Part shown: positions 36,851-44,348 of the stretch, piece after piece
Layout: each line of letters begins with the position of its first letter
Position numbering within the stretch: position 1 is the stretch's first letter
DNA from: Bacteroidales bacterium
GTDB taxonomy: Bacteria; Bacteroidota; Bacteroidia; Bacteroidales; Marinilabiliaceae
Direction: 5' to 3'
Assembly (NCBI GenBank): GCA_003249255.1
Contig: QKJP01000029.1
Location: 158,499-222,498, forward strand
DNA: 64,000 bases
Notes under the pieces: generated by a model
Seen by the model: the letters and a program-made list of their open reading frames with translations, nothing else
Databases searched by the model: none
What the model was told of the DNA's origin: nothing
Program-made: the position numbers and the translations under genes

Positions 36851-36918
36851 GATTTGAACTAGTGCGAAAGCATAGGTTTAAACCACAAATGGTTTAAACG
36901 ACTAGTTGGGCCAAATCT
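36851..36918 (-). promoter_or_regulatory. Long hairpin in the SulP gene leader
   Basis: Nested inverted repeats: GATTTG/CAAATC outside, AACTAGT/ACTAGTT next, and GGTTTAAACC / GGTTTAAAC at the core (36875-36899). GTTTAAAC itself is a palindrome, so the core also offers two identical dyad sites. It lies 44-111 bp upstream of the start codon, within the predicted 5' leader. It could act as an RNA structure or a protein operator pair. Confidence 0.55.
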
Positions 36919-36988
36919 ATTGGTCCGCCAATAAGTTGATGTTGCAGAATGGTAGTTCAGATAGTGATTGGGATCTGCAAATTGAGTG

Positions 36989-37019
36989 CAAAAGTACTTA
37001 AATTGAACTTATAAACGAA
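36989..37019 (-). promoter_or_regulatory. Candidate promoter of the SulP gene
   Basis: Minus strand: TTCG (37019-37016), 19 bp, TACTTTTG (36996-36989), a perfect -7 with one mismatch at -33. It continues as GCACTCAATTTG, the same wording found after the gatC -7 element. Confidence 0.55.
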
Positions 37020-37135
37020 AAGCTATTGGAGGGGCAAACCCGAAATTCAGTGTTAAATATTTTGAAATAAATGTTAATGAATGCAATAAAAACACCCTTG
37101 ATCAGCTAACTTGCATGCATTAAGCTTTATTTTTT

Positions 37136-38089
37136 ATGCGTATTAAAATTTATTCGTCCCCACTTCAAGGTTTTACCGATCATGTTTTCAGATCAGTATA
37201 CAATCATTATTTTACTGGAGTTGATTATTTTTATGCACCTTACATTCGTCTCAAGGGGGGCAATGAGGTGAAGAAGAGTAGTATCTCGGATATTTTACCT
37301 GAAAATAATGAAGGTATCAACTTGATCCCTCAAGTGATGACCAATTCATCCGATGAGTTTTTGTATGTTTCAAATTTGGTAAAAGATAAAGGGTATCGTG
37401 AGCTTAACTGGAACTTAGGCTGTCCATACCCGATGGTTGCAAAAAGAGGTTTAGGCTCCGGTTTGTTATCGCAACCACAGGTGATTCATTCCATTTTAGA
37501 TGAAGTATTTCAAAAAGCAGATATTGATGTTTCTGTGAAAATGAGATTGGGTTACGAAAACAATCAGGAAATTTTTGAAATCTTGAAGATTTTGAATGAA
37601 TTTCCGATAAAAAACATTGCCATTCATCCTCGTACAGGAAAGCAACTTTATAAAGGTAAAGTAGATTTACCAAGTTTCGAAAAATGCTTAGAAAGTACAA
37701 AGCATGAAATTCACTACAATGGAGATATCACTTCGGTAAAAGGATTTAAACAATTAAAAGAACGATTTCCAACCGTTGAGGGTTGGTTAATTGGGAGGTC
37801 TTTAATCTCAGATCCTGCATTGGCACTCTTGATTAAGGCTGAAGATGAAAAATATCCTCAAAATTACCTGGAATTATTTATTCAGTTTCATGAGGAATTA
37901 GTTCGTGTGTACGGTCAAAATATCACAGGGGAAGGCCATCTGCTTAAGAAGATGCAACAATTTTGGGAGTATTTTATTTTACGTTTCCCGGATGCAAAAA
38001 AGGGCTACAAAAAGCTTAAAAAAGCCAATGGTCTGAGAAGCTATTGGGAGGGCGTGGAGATGGTTTTTAAATCAGGAATAAATAATTGA
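37136..38089 (+). CDS. tRNA-dihydrouridine synthase family protein
   Basis: A 317-residue FMN enzyme that reduces uridines in the tRNA D-loop region. It has SSPLQGFTDHVFRSVY at the flavin-binding start, LNWNLGCPYPMVAKRGLGSGLL with the catalytic Cys, VKMRLG, IAIHPRTGKQLYKG, and YNGDI with VEGWLIGRSLISDP at the phosphate site. It resembles the DusC/DusA-like branch but I do not assign a position. Length is typical. The next gene starts 5 bp after the stop, so they probably form one transcript. Confidence 0.92.
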   Translation: MRIKIYSSPLQGFTDHVFRSVYNHYFTGVDYFYAPYIRLKGGNEVKKSSISDILPENNEGINLIPQVMTNSSDEFLYVSNLVKDKGYRELNWNLGCPYPMVAKRGLGSGLLSQPQVIHSILDEVFQKADIDVSVKMRLGYENNQEIFEILKILNEFPIKNIAIHPRTGKQLYKGKVDLPSFEKCLESTKHEIHYNGDITSVKGFKQLKERFPTVEGWLIGRSLISDPALALLIKAEDEKYPQNYLELFIQFHEELVRVYGQNITGEGHLLKKMQQFWEYFILRFPDAKKGYKKLKKANGLRSYWEGVEMVFKSGINN

Positions 38090-38094
38090 TTAAG

Positions 38095-38769
38095 ATGAGA
38101 TTAAAACTAAGCTTATTCGTATTGTGCATACTGCTAACTTCATTTAGGATTTTATCGCAAGAGAACGGTACCAGGCACCAAAGTACATGTATTCATCCTT
38201 TGTATGATCTTTCTGCTAATGCACTTGTCAATCAGCTGGATATTAAAGTTTCCTCAAAGGATAAAAAGGAGCCTTTGCAATTGGTTCGGGAAATCACTCT
38301 TGGAGTTGAGCTTACAGGTGGAAATGCTTTTAAAATAGATTCCATTGTTCAAGATGTCGGATTTTTGGAGATTAAACTATCTGTTTATCAATTAACTCGG
38401 GCAGAACTTCATGCAAATGATGAGCTTTTTGCTTCCAAAAATATTTATGTATTTAGTGATCTTCCTCTTTTATCGAAGAGTGAAAAAACCTTCTTTATTA
38501 ATCAGCGAAAAGTCAAATTGAGTGCTGAAGAATTTTATAGTTATGAGGTTTCTGATAATGAAGATGTAACGATTGATACCGGTGGATTGTTAGGATCTCA
38601 ACATCATTTTCAACCAAAGGGCGAATCGATCTATCTTGTATTGGGCGGTCCTAAAAGAAAGCAATTAAATCCTGATCAGTTTGGCGTGGCCTTTACTACA
38701 CGAAGTCTTGGAGAGCTTGATAAGTCAGTGGGACGCCTACTGATTCAAATCTTCACTGAAATAAAATAA
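38095..38769 (+). CDS. Hypothetical exported protein
   Basis: ATG at 38095 (MRLKLSLFVLCILLTSFRILSQ) gives 224 residues with a clear signal peptide cleaved near LSQ-EN; an in-frame TTG nine bases upstream is less likely. I do not recognise the family. The mature part is mixed beta and charged, with Cys in HQSTCIHPLYD and a Gly-rich DTGGLLGSQHHFQPKGE. It immediately follows the Dus gene. Function unknown; likely periplasmic. Confidence 0.7.
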   Translation: MRLKLSLFVLCILLTSFRILSQENGTRHQSTCIHPLYDLSANALVNQLDIKVSSKDKKEPLQLVREITLGVELTGGNAFKIDSIVQDVGFLEIKLSVYQLTRAELHANDELFASKNIYVFSDLPLLSKSEKTFFINQRKVKLSAEEFYSYEVSDNEDVTIDTGGLLGSQHHFQPKGESIYLVLGGPKRKQLNPDQFGVAFTTRSLGELDKSVGRLLIQIFTEIK

Positions 38770-38891
38770 TTTCACATCTTTTATTCAACAATTAGTTCAT
38801 CTTCTTGTTATCTTATTGGTTAAGCTGTTTCTTATCTCGATTAAAAAGGAAGAATTTTGCTTGACTTCACTAAGAACGATAAACATTGTGT

Positions 38892-40424
38892 ATGAAAGAA
38901 AACTTTTCAGAATTTCTTCAAAAATTAGAGAATACATTAAAATCAGTTTTTTACGAACGAGCTGATATCAATACATTCAGTCAACAGCGTGGATTGCCTC
39001 CTTTGGTCATGCGTGAGATAATGGCAACCAATCCTTTTTCAGTAGCGGTACCTTCAGAATATGGCGGAAGAGGTGTGAAAGTGCATGAAATTTTAAGTGT
39101 CATGTCAGCTGCTTCTTATGAGTCGTTACCTTTGTCATTAACCTTTGGTATCAACATGGCGCTTTTTATGCAGCCGGTTGCCAAATATGCCAATGAAAGT
39201 GTAAAACCAGGTATATTCAAGCGTTTCCTTGAAAAACAAAACATGGGAGGACTCATGATTACCGAACCTGATTTTGGAAGTGATGCTTTAGGTATGCAAA
39301 CTTCCAATTCAAAAAGTGGGAATCATTATCATATTAAAGGGACTAAACATTGGCAGGGCTTAACCGGCATGGCTGATTATTGGTTAATTACTTCTCGTGC
39401 CATAAATAAGGATGGTGAATTAAACAGAGACATTGATTTTTTTGTTGCTGATGTGACTCAGCAAGGCCAGCAGGTAAAAGTGGAAGAGTATTTTGATAAT
39501 CTGGGATTATACATGATTCCTTATGGCGTGAATAAATTAGACCTCAAAATTCCGGAGCAATTTAAACTTCAGCCACAAACTACAGGAATAAAGTTAATGT
39601 TAGATACCCTGTTGAGAAGCCGTATGCACTTTCCTGGGATGGGAATGGGCTTTATTCAGAGGATGTTAGACGAAGCTATCAAGCACTGCAAAAATAGAAT
39701 TGTAGGAGGAACATCGTTATTGAATTTTGATTCGGTTCAGCATCAAATTGCACAAATTCAGAGTTTTTATACAGTTACTTCTGCAATGTGTTTACACAGT
39801 AGTCATCATGCCGGAATTGAGCATGATCTGTCTAACGAAATAGTCAAAGGTAACAGCATGAAAGCCTTGGTGACCGATTACATGCAAAAATCTGCACATC
39901 TTTTAGTGCAGCTAAGTGGAGCAAGAGGTTACCGTTTGAGTCATATTGGAGGGCGAGGCATTGTTGATAGCCGTCCATTTCAAATATTTGAAGGCTCCAA
40001 TGAAATGTTGTATACTCAAATTTCAGAGTCTCTCATTAAGTTGATGAAACGTAGTAAGGAAACTAACTTATTAGCTTTTCTGAAAAACTACACCTTAACT
40101 AAAGAAGTGGCTAATCTTTTCGCAAAACATATAAATGTTGAGTTAAGCTATACTTTACCGCAAAGAAAATTAGTGGATTTAGGTAAAATTATCGCCCTAA
40201 TTGTAAACGCTGGTTTTGTCTCAGAAATGGCTCTTAGCGGATATCGAAAAGATTTGATTGATAATAGTTTAAATATGCTAGCAACAGAAGTTGCAGCACT
40301 GGTAAGTACTTTTAATCACTCTTCCAATGTACAGGTGATAGAAGACTATAAGGAGGCAAGTTCCTGGTTGAACTTTTACAGTGGAAAAAAGGAAAGTATA
40401 CCTAATTCGGTAATAATACACTAA
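38892..40424 (+). CDS. Acyl-CoA dehydrogenase family protein
   Basis: ATG at 38892 (MKENFSEFLQKLEN) is preferred over a TTG six bases upstream; 510 residues. An FAD flavoprotein with the acyl-CoA dehydrogenase core: NPFSVAVPSEYGGRG, GGLMITEPDFGSDALGMQT, IKGTKHWQGLTGMADYWLI, AHLLVQLSGARGYRLSHIGGRGIVD and FQIFEGSNEMLYTQ with the usual base Glu. About 100 extra helical residues at the C-terminus exceed the basic family length (about 380-400). It could oxidise an acyl-CoA from the nearby CoA-transferase/hydratase island, but it is not in their transcript. A terminator follows. Confidence 0.9.
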   Translation: MKENFSEFLQKLENTLKSVFYERADINTFSQQRGLPPLVMREIMATNPFSVAVPSEYGGRGVKVHEILSVMSAASYESLPLSLTFGINMALFMQPVAKYANESVKPGIFKRFLEKQNMGGLMITEPDFGSDALGMQTSNSKSGNHYHIKGTKHWQGLTGMADYWLITSRAINKDGELNRDIDFFVADVTQQGQQVKVEEYFDNLGLYMIPYGVNKLDLKIPEQFKLQPQTTGIKLMLDTLLRSRMHFPGMGMGFIQRMLDEAIKHCKNRIVGGTSLLNFDSVQHQIAQIQSFYTVTSAMCLHSSHHAGIEHDLSNEIVKGNSMKALVTDYMQKSAHLLVQLSGARGYRLSHIGGRGIVDSRPFQIFEGSNEMLYTQISESLIKLMKRSKETNLLAFLKNYTLTKEVANLFAKHINVELSYTLPQRKLVDLGKIIALIVNAGFVSEMALSGYRKDLIDNSLNMLATEVAALVSTFNHSSNVQVIEDYKEASSWLNFYSGKKESIPNSVIIH

Positions 40425-40462
40425 TGCTTTTTGATTACATATTCTATTTGATTTAACAATGT

Positions 40463-40497
40463 AAAAAGGTTATGCTTTGAGAAGCATAACCTTTTTT
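40463..40497 (+). terminator. Terminator after acyl-CoA dehydrogenase
   Basis: AAAAAGGTTATGCTT pairs perfectly with AAGCATAACCTTTTT around a 4-nt loop and ends in a T-run. Confidence 0.92.
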
Positions 40498-40512
40498 AGC
40501 ACTGGTATATGG

Positions 40513-40543
40513 TTTGATGATATAGTAAACGTAATAATTTTTG
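40513..40543 (+). promoter_or_regulatory. Promoter of the cyclase-family gene
   Basis: TTTG (40513-40516), 19 bp, AATTTTTG (40536-40543): one mismatch from the Bacteroidota consensus. The start site would be near 40550, which fits ATG 40596. Confidence 0.65.
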
Positions 40544-40595
40544 ATAAATATTCTTTTGTTTAGTTTTGTTGTTCAAAAAAGCTAAATCAAATTTT

Positions 40596-41354
40596 ATGAA
40601 AATTATAGATCTCTCAAAACCGATTAAATTCAATCAGCAAGATCCTTGGTTTATGCGAGTAAAAGTAAAGCATAAGCCCCATAAAAAGGCAAAATGGTTA
40701 ATTCGATTTTTAGGTTTGCCCTTTAAGCTGTTTCCTAAAGACTTTATTGGCTGGGCTGATGATTCAATCCGTATGGGAGTTCATGCAACTACGCATTTAG
40801 ATGCACCTTGGCATTATGCACCGAAAGTAGGTGGTGAAAAAGCTAAAACCATAGATGAAATACCTCTGGAATGGTGCTTTGGAGAGGGTATTGTGATAGA
40901 TATGAAGCACAAAGAAGATTTTGACCCTATTACAATAAATGATATCGAACGCTTTCTTACATCAGAGAATCTTGATCTGAATCCGGGGATGATTGTTTTA
41001 ATCAAAACCGGACGGGATATCTATAATGGTACCAAGGACTTTCATAAAAAAGGAACCGGAATGAGTGCTGAGGCTACCAATTATTTAATTGATAAAGGAA
41101 TTAAAGTAATGGGTATTGATTCCTGGGGTTGGGATATTCCATTACCCGAAATGATAAAGCAAGCCAAACAAAGTAACGATCAGGAATTATTTTGGGAAGG
41201 CCATTTGGTTGGTCAACATAAAGAGTATTGTCATTTGGAGCAATTGGTAAATCTTGATGCTTTACCGTATTCAGGTTTTAAAGTTGCCTTATTTCCATTG
41301 AAAATTGTTGGGGCATCAGCAGCGCCTGCACGAGTTGTAGCGCTGTTAAAATAA
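40596..41354 (+). CDS. Cyclase-family (kynurenine formamidase-like) metal hydrolase
   Basis: ATG at 40596 (MKIIDLSKPIKFNQQDPW) gives 252 residues; longer frames from TTG codons upstream add only an unconserved tail. The metal-binding motif HATTHLDAPWHY matches HxxTHxDxPxH of the cyclase/KynB fold, and GIKVMGIDSWGWD and GHLVGQHKEYCHLEQLVNL fit the rest of the family. Characterised members hydrolyse formamides or cyclic amides/lactones. The substrate here is unknown and no kynurenine gene is adjacent. It has its own promoter. Confidence 0.88.
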   Translation: MKIIDLSKPIKFNQQDPWFMRVKVKHKPHKKAKWLIRFLGLPFKLFPKDFIGWADDSIRMGVHATTHLDAPWHYAPKVGGEKAKTIDEIPLEWCFGEGIVIDMKHKEDFDPITINDIERFLTSENLDLNPGMIVLIKTGRDIYNGTKDFHKKGTGMSAEATNYLIDKGIKVMGIDSWGWDIPLPEMIKQAKQSNDQELFWEGHLVGQHKEYCHLEQLVNLDALPYSGFKVALFPLKIVGASAAPARVVALLK

Positions 41355-41376
41355 GTGAAATTCACAAAGATCGATG

Positions 41377-41396
41377 ATTCCGAAAAATATCGGGAT
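41377..41396. repeat. Short palindrome ATTCCGAAAAATATCGGGAT
   Basis: A 20-bp imperfect dyad between the cyclase gene and the following minus-strand gene. It resembles the CGATA.CTATCG palindromes elsewhere in the window in size and CGATA/TATCG-like core. Confidence 0.4.
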
Positions 41397-41534
41397 TAAA
41401 TGGTAATAATTTAACAATGTGGTTGTTGGCTGTTCGAAGCTCTAAAAATTTAGGGATAATGAGTAGATTTGTTTTCAACGGATTTTCTTCATTTTCACAT
41501 TTTCTATTTGTGTTATTGCTCAATAACTAATGAT

Positions 41535-42188
41535 CTATAAATATACTTTTTCCTTAACCAGATCAATATCAGTTAAATCTTTATTGATGAGTTGTAACAG
41601 TTTTTTTAATCTGACGCAGTATATTTTTAATTCTTGAAAGAATACATCTCTTTTCATAGCTAAGCGTTGGAGCTTTTCAGTTCCCTCTTTTTTTCGAATA
41701 GTTTGTATATTATCAATAGTAGCCAAAAGGCTAACAACTTCCTGAATGGAACTTATGCTATGGCCAAATGGCTTTAGGTCTTCAATCACATGTGGAAGAC
41801 TCAATATTTTAGTGTAAAATTTCAATACATACGGATGCCAATCGTAATAATCGTGGGGTACACTTTCTGATAAATGCAGGTAATTCCATAAGTAAGGATT
41901 ATCCATGAGGATAAATTTGCATTGCTCATGAATTAAATCGTGGGAAGACTCAATGGTATTTCGACTGGCGTTGTATCTGTTGGTTGCGATAAATTGTAGT
42001 TTATCAATCTCTTTTTGTTTATCCACTGTTTCCATTAAAAGAAGGTATAAGCTTTTTCCACGTTCTAACTCTTTGTGGGTATAGCCAAAAGGAGCTATTT
42101 TTTTACATAATTCAACATCATTGGCAGTATTCCAAATGAGGTTCTTATAGCTTTGAGTAATGTATTCAAATGATTCGTAATGTATCAT
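41535..42188 (-). CDS. Hypothetical helical protein
   Basis: A 217-residue soluble protein with no signal peptide or transmembrane helix, predicted almost wholly helical (MIHYESFEYITQSYKNLIWNT at the start; RLKKLLQLINKDLTDIDLVKEKVYL at the end). The wording APFGYTHKELERGKSLYLLLME resembles small helical-bundle proteins of unknown function seen in Bacteroidota. I cannot assign a family. It is alone, convergent with the cyclase gene. Confidence 0.7.
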   Translation of the reverse strand: MIHYESFEYITQSYKNLIWNTANDVELCKKIAPFGYTHKELERGKSLYLLLMETVDKQKEIDKLQFIATNRYNASRNTIESSHDLIHEQCKFILMDNPYLWNYLHLSESVPHDYYDWHPYVLKFYTKILSLPHVIEDLKPFGHSISSIQEVVSLLATIDNIQTIRKKEGTEKLQRLAMKRDVFFQELKIYCVRLKKLLQLINKDLTDIDLVKEKVYL

Positions 42189-42355
42189 CTCTTTAGGTTT
42201 TGGTAGGTGTAAGTATTTTTGAGCTGCTTATTCAATATACAAAATAATCTGCTTGCATAAAAATAATAGCGCTTTTGTGAAGCTTTGTTCTGAAGGGAGA
42301 TTCTTTTTTAAGGTATTGGAAATGAAATTATTAAATATAATCTTGTTGTTTAATG

Positions 42356-42387
42356 CTTGATTACTTGAGTCTCTTTTTGTAAATTTG
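42356..42387 (+). promoter_or_regulatory. Promoter of the STAS-like gene
   Basis: CTTG (42356-42359), 20 bp, TAAATTTG (42380-42387): a perfect -7 box. The predicted transcript start near 42394 leaves no room for an upstream start codon and supports the ATG at 42477. Confidence 0.6.
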
Positions 42388-42476
42388 TTGAATAATTGAA
42401 GTATAGAGACGGTCGTTCGAATAGACGAATGTTCAATACCTTAAGTTTTTATAATCTAGAGTTGAATTATATTAAC

Positions 42477-42848
42477 ATGAAGAATCAAGCAGTTGTTAAA
42501 TATTATAATCTTAATGAAGTATTAGTTGTTGAAATAAGTGGAACATATTATCAGCGATACTCTGAAAAGGATTTTAAAGAGTTTATAAGGCATGTGAAAA
42601 ATTCAGATCAAGAAAAGATTTTAATAGATTATACCAATTGTGAAATTCATTTGGATACCTTATGTTCTTATAGCCGACAAAATCAAGTAGCTGAAATATA
42701 CAATAATATATACCGAAGGATGGCCAGTGTAATTCCAAAGTGTGATGAACAAGTTATGTTTTTTATTTCTCTTCTTAAAAATCGGGGTATTGTATTAGAG
42801 AATTTTAAAACCAGAGAAGAAGCTATGTTTTGGTTAGAAAACAATTAA
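42477..42848 (+). CDS. SpoIIAA-like (STAS/SEC14-type) small protein
   Basis: ATG at 42477 (MKNQAVVKYYNLNEVLVVEISG) gives 123 residues. Alternating beta strands and helices (VVKYYNLNEVLVVEISGTYY; DFKEFIRHVKNSDQEKILIDYTNCEI; KTREEAMFWLEN) fit the SpoIIAA-like domain. Such proteins are small cytoplasmic or membrane-associated modules of unclear function. It is convergent with the DUF4407 gene (3 bp between stops). It has its own promoter, so it is not part of the signalling operon. Confidence 0.7.
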   Translation: MKNQAVVKYYNLNEVLVVEISGTYYQRYSEKDFKEFIRHVKNSDQEKILIDYTNCEIHLDTLCSYSRQNQVAEIYNNIYRRMASVIPKCDEQVMFFISLLKNRGIVLENFKTREEAMFWLENN

Positions 42849-42851
42849 GGT

Positions 42852-44324
42852 TTAAATTCCTAAACCATCAAAATAAGGTGCATCACCGTCTGTTATTTTT
42901 TCTTTATCAATTTCAAGGAGTTTTTTTACTTCTTTATTGTACCAGTTATCAGCACTAAGCTCTGAAAAATCTTGTTTTTTAGATTGTAATAAGTCAATTG
43001 CCTTTTTTTGAAGCAAAATATCCTGTTCAATCCGATACCGTTCAATATTAGCATATGCTTCCCCTTCCAGTTTTGCAATTTCTTTTGTTTGCATTGCAAG
43101 TTCTTTCATTTTAATATTACTGTTAAATACTCGCTCATGCTCTGCAATTTTTCGTTCCAGTTCTATTCGATCTAAAATTTCATCATAAGGGCCACGTTTG
43201 GTGAGCAATTTGATTAAAATGGGAGCTGTTTCTACAAAAATAAACAAGAGCATTATTAAGGTGCTTGTCCATTTAATGGTTTCATTCTCTTGGGAGAGTT
43301 TTCCCATAGCTTCCAGTTGAGTGATAAAGTTATTCGAAAAGCTTTTTTCCTTTGTTTCGCGGCTTTCGTGGTATTGAACTTCTGCCAGACTATCCGCCTT
43401 AGCAAGGGCATTTTGACTTCTGAAAAGTTCATCTTGTTTACTCTCAATTCTTTTGTTTAAGTGAGTGTAGTAGGTCGTTTTGTAGTCTGTGATTTGTTGA
43501 TCTGTTATTTTTACTTCCTTTTCCTTTTTCGAAATGTCCAATTGTAATAGATTACTTAAATAGCGGTGTTCATCAATTGTTTTTTTGACTTGAGGTAAAA
43601 GCTTTCTGGATAATTCCTTTCCCAAGCTATCTCTTTGAATTGAATAGTTGTTGATGTTGTTTTTTAATTGCCTGATTTCAAGGTGATGTTGATTGATTTT
43701 AGGTTTATTAGTGTTTTCGAGTAGTCTGAGTTCATTGTTGATAAGTCTTTGTTTTTGAGTTAAATCCGCATACTCTTTGGTAGATGGCTCAAGAGTTTGG
43801 ATGCTGTCGAGGTAATTCAGTTCTGCTTGCTTTTTATTTGTTGTCGATTTTATTTCACCTAAACTATTTATTTCATCAATGGCATTTTTATCAGAGATTA
43901 ATTTTGCAAGTTTATGTTCTAATATTTGTTGTTCAATTCTACTTTCAAATAATTTTACTTCAATCGGTTTGGCAATTACAACCGATATTAATAGAGCCAT
44001 TATTAAACGTGGGAAGGCATATAATAATTCTTTTTGAGGTTGACCTTCTTTGCGAATGCTTGAAACAATAAAACGATCGAGATTAAAAATGAGTAATCCC
44101 CATATTATACCAAATATGCTCGCATAGATATAGGCATAGGCTTCGCTTCTGAAAATTGTAAATAATGCATATCCACCTGAAATAGAAGCCAGTAATCCGG
44201 TAAAAAAAACGGCTCCACCAATACCTGTATATTTATTCCATTCAGTAGGGCATTCATCCAGAATTTTCCGGTTCGCTCCCGAACAGGATAAAAGAAACTT
44301 TTGAATGATAGTTGGCGATTCCAT
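42852..44324 (-). CDS. DUF4407 membrane coiled-coil protein
   Basis: A 490-residue inner-membrane protein. Three helices near the N-terminus (about 33-58, 62-82, 103-120; YALFTIFRSEAYAYIYASIFGIIWGLLIFNLDRFIVSSIRKEG is the family core) precede a long coiled coil (about 128-345). A fourth helix follows (about 352-374, TSTLIMLLFIFVETAPILIKLL), then a charged helical tail. DUF4407 has no established function. It is last in a six-gene two-component operon, 24 bp after the receiver-PAS-GAF gene. A role as membrane sensor or scaffold for that system is an inference. Confidence 0.88.
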   Translation of the reverse strand: MESPTIIQKFLLSCSGANRKILDECPTEWNKYTGIGGAVFFTGLLASISGGYALFTIFRSEAYAYIYASIFGIIWGLLIFNLDRFIVSSIRKEGQPQKELLYAFPRLIMALLISVVIAKPIEVKLFESRIEQQILEHKLAKLISDKNAIDEINSLGEIKSTTNKKQAELNYLDSIQTLEPSTKEYADLTQKQRLINNELRLLENTNKPKINQHHLEIRQLKNNINNYSIQRDSLGKELSRKLLPQVKKTIDEHRYLSNLLQLDISKKEKEVKITDQQITDYKTTYYTHLNKRIESKQDELFRSQNALAKADSLAEVQYHESRETKEKSFSNNFITQLEAMGKLSQENETIKWTSTLIMLLFIFVETAPILIKLLTKRGPYDEILDRIELERKIAEHERVFNSNIKMKELAMQTKEIAKLEGEAYANIERYRIEQDILLQKKAIDLLQSKKQDFSELSADNWYNKEVKKLLEIDKEKITDGDAPYFDGLGI

Positions 44325-44348
44325 TTGGGTAAGACTTAGTGAAAGTAA

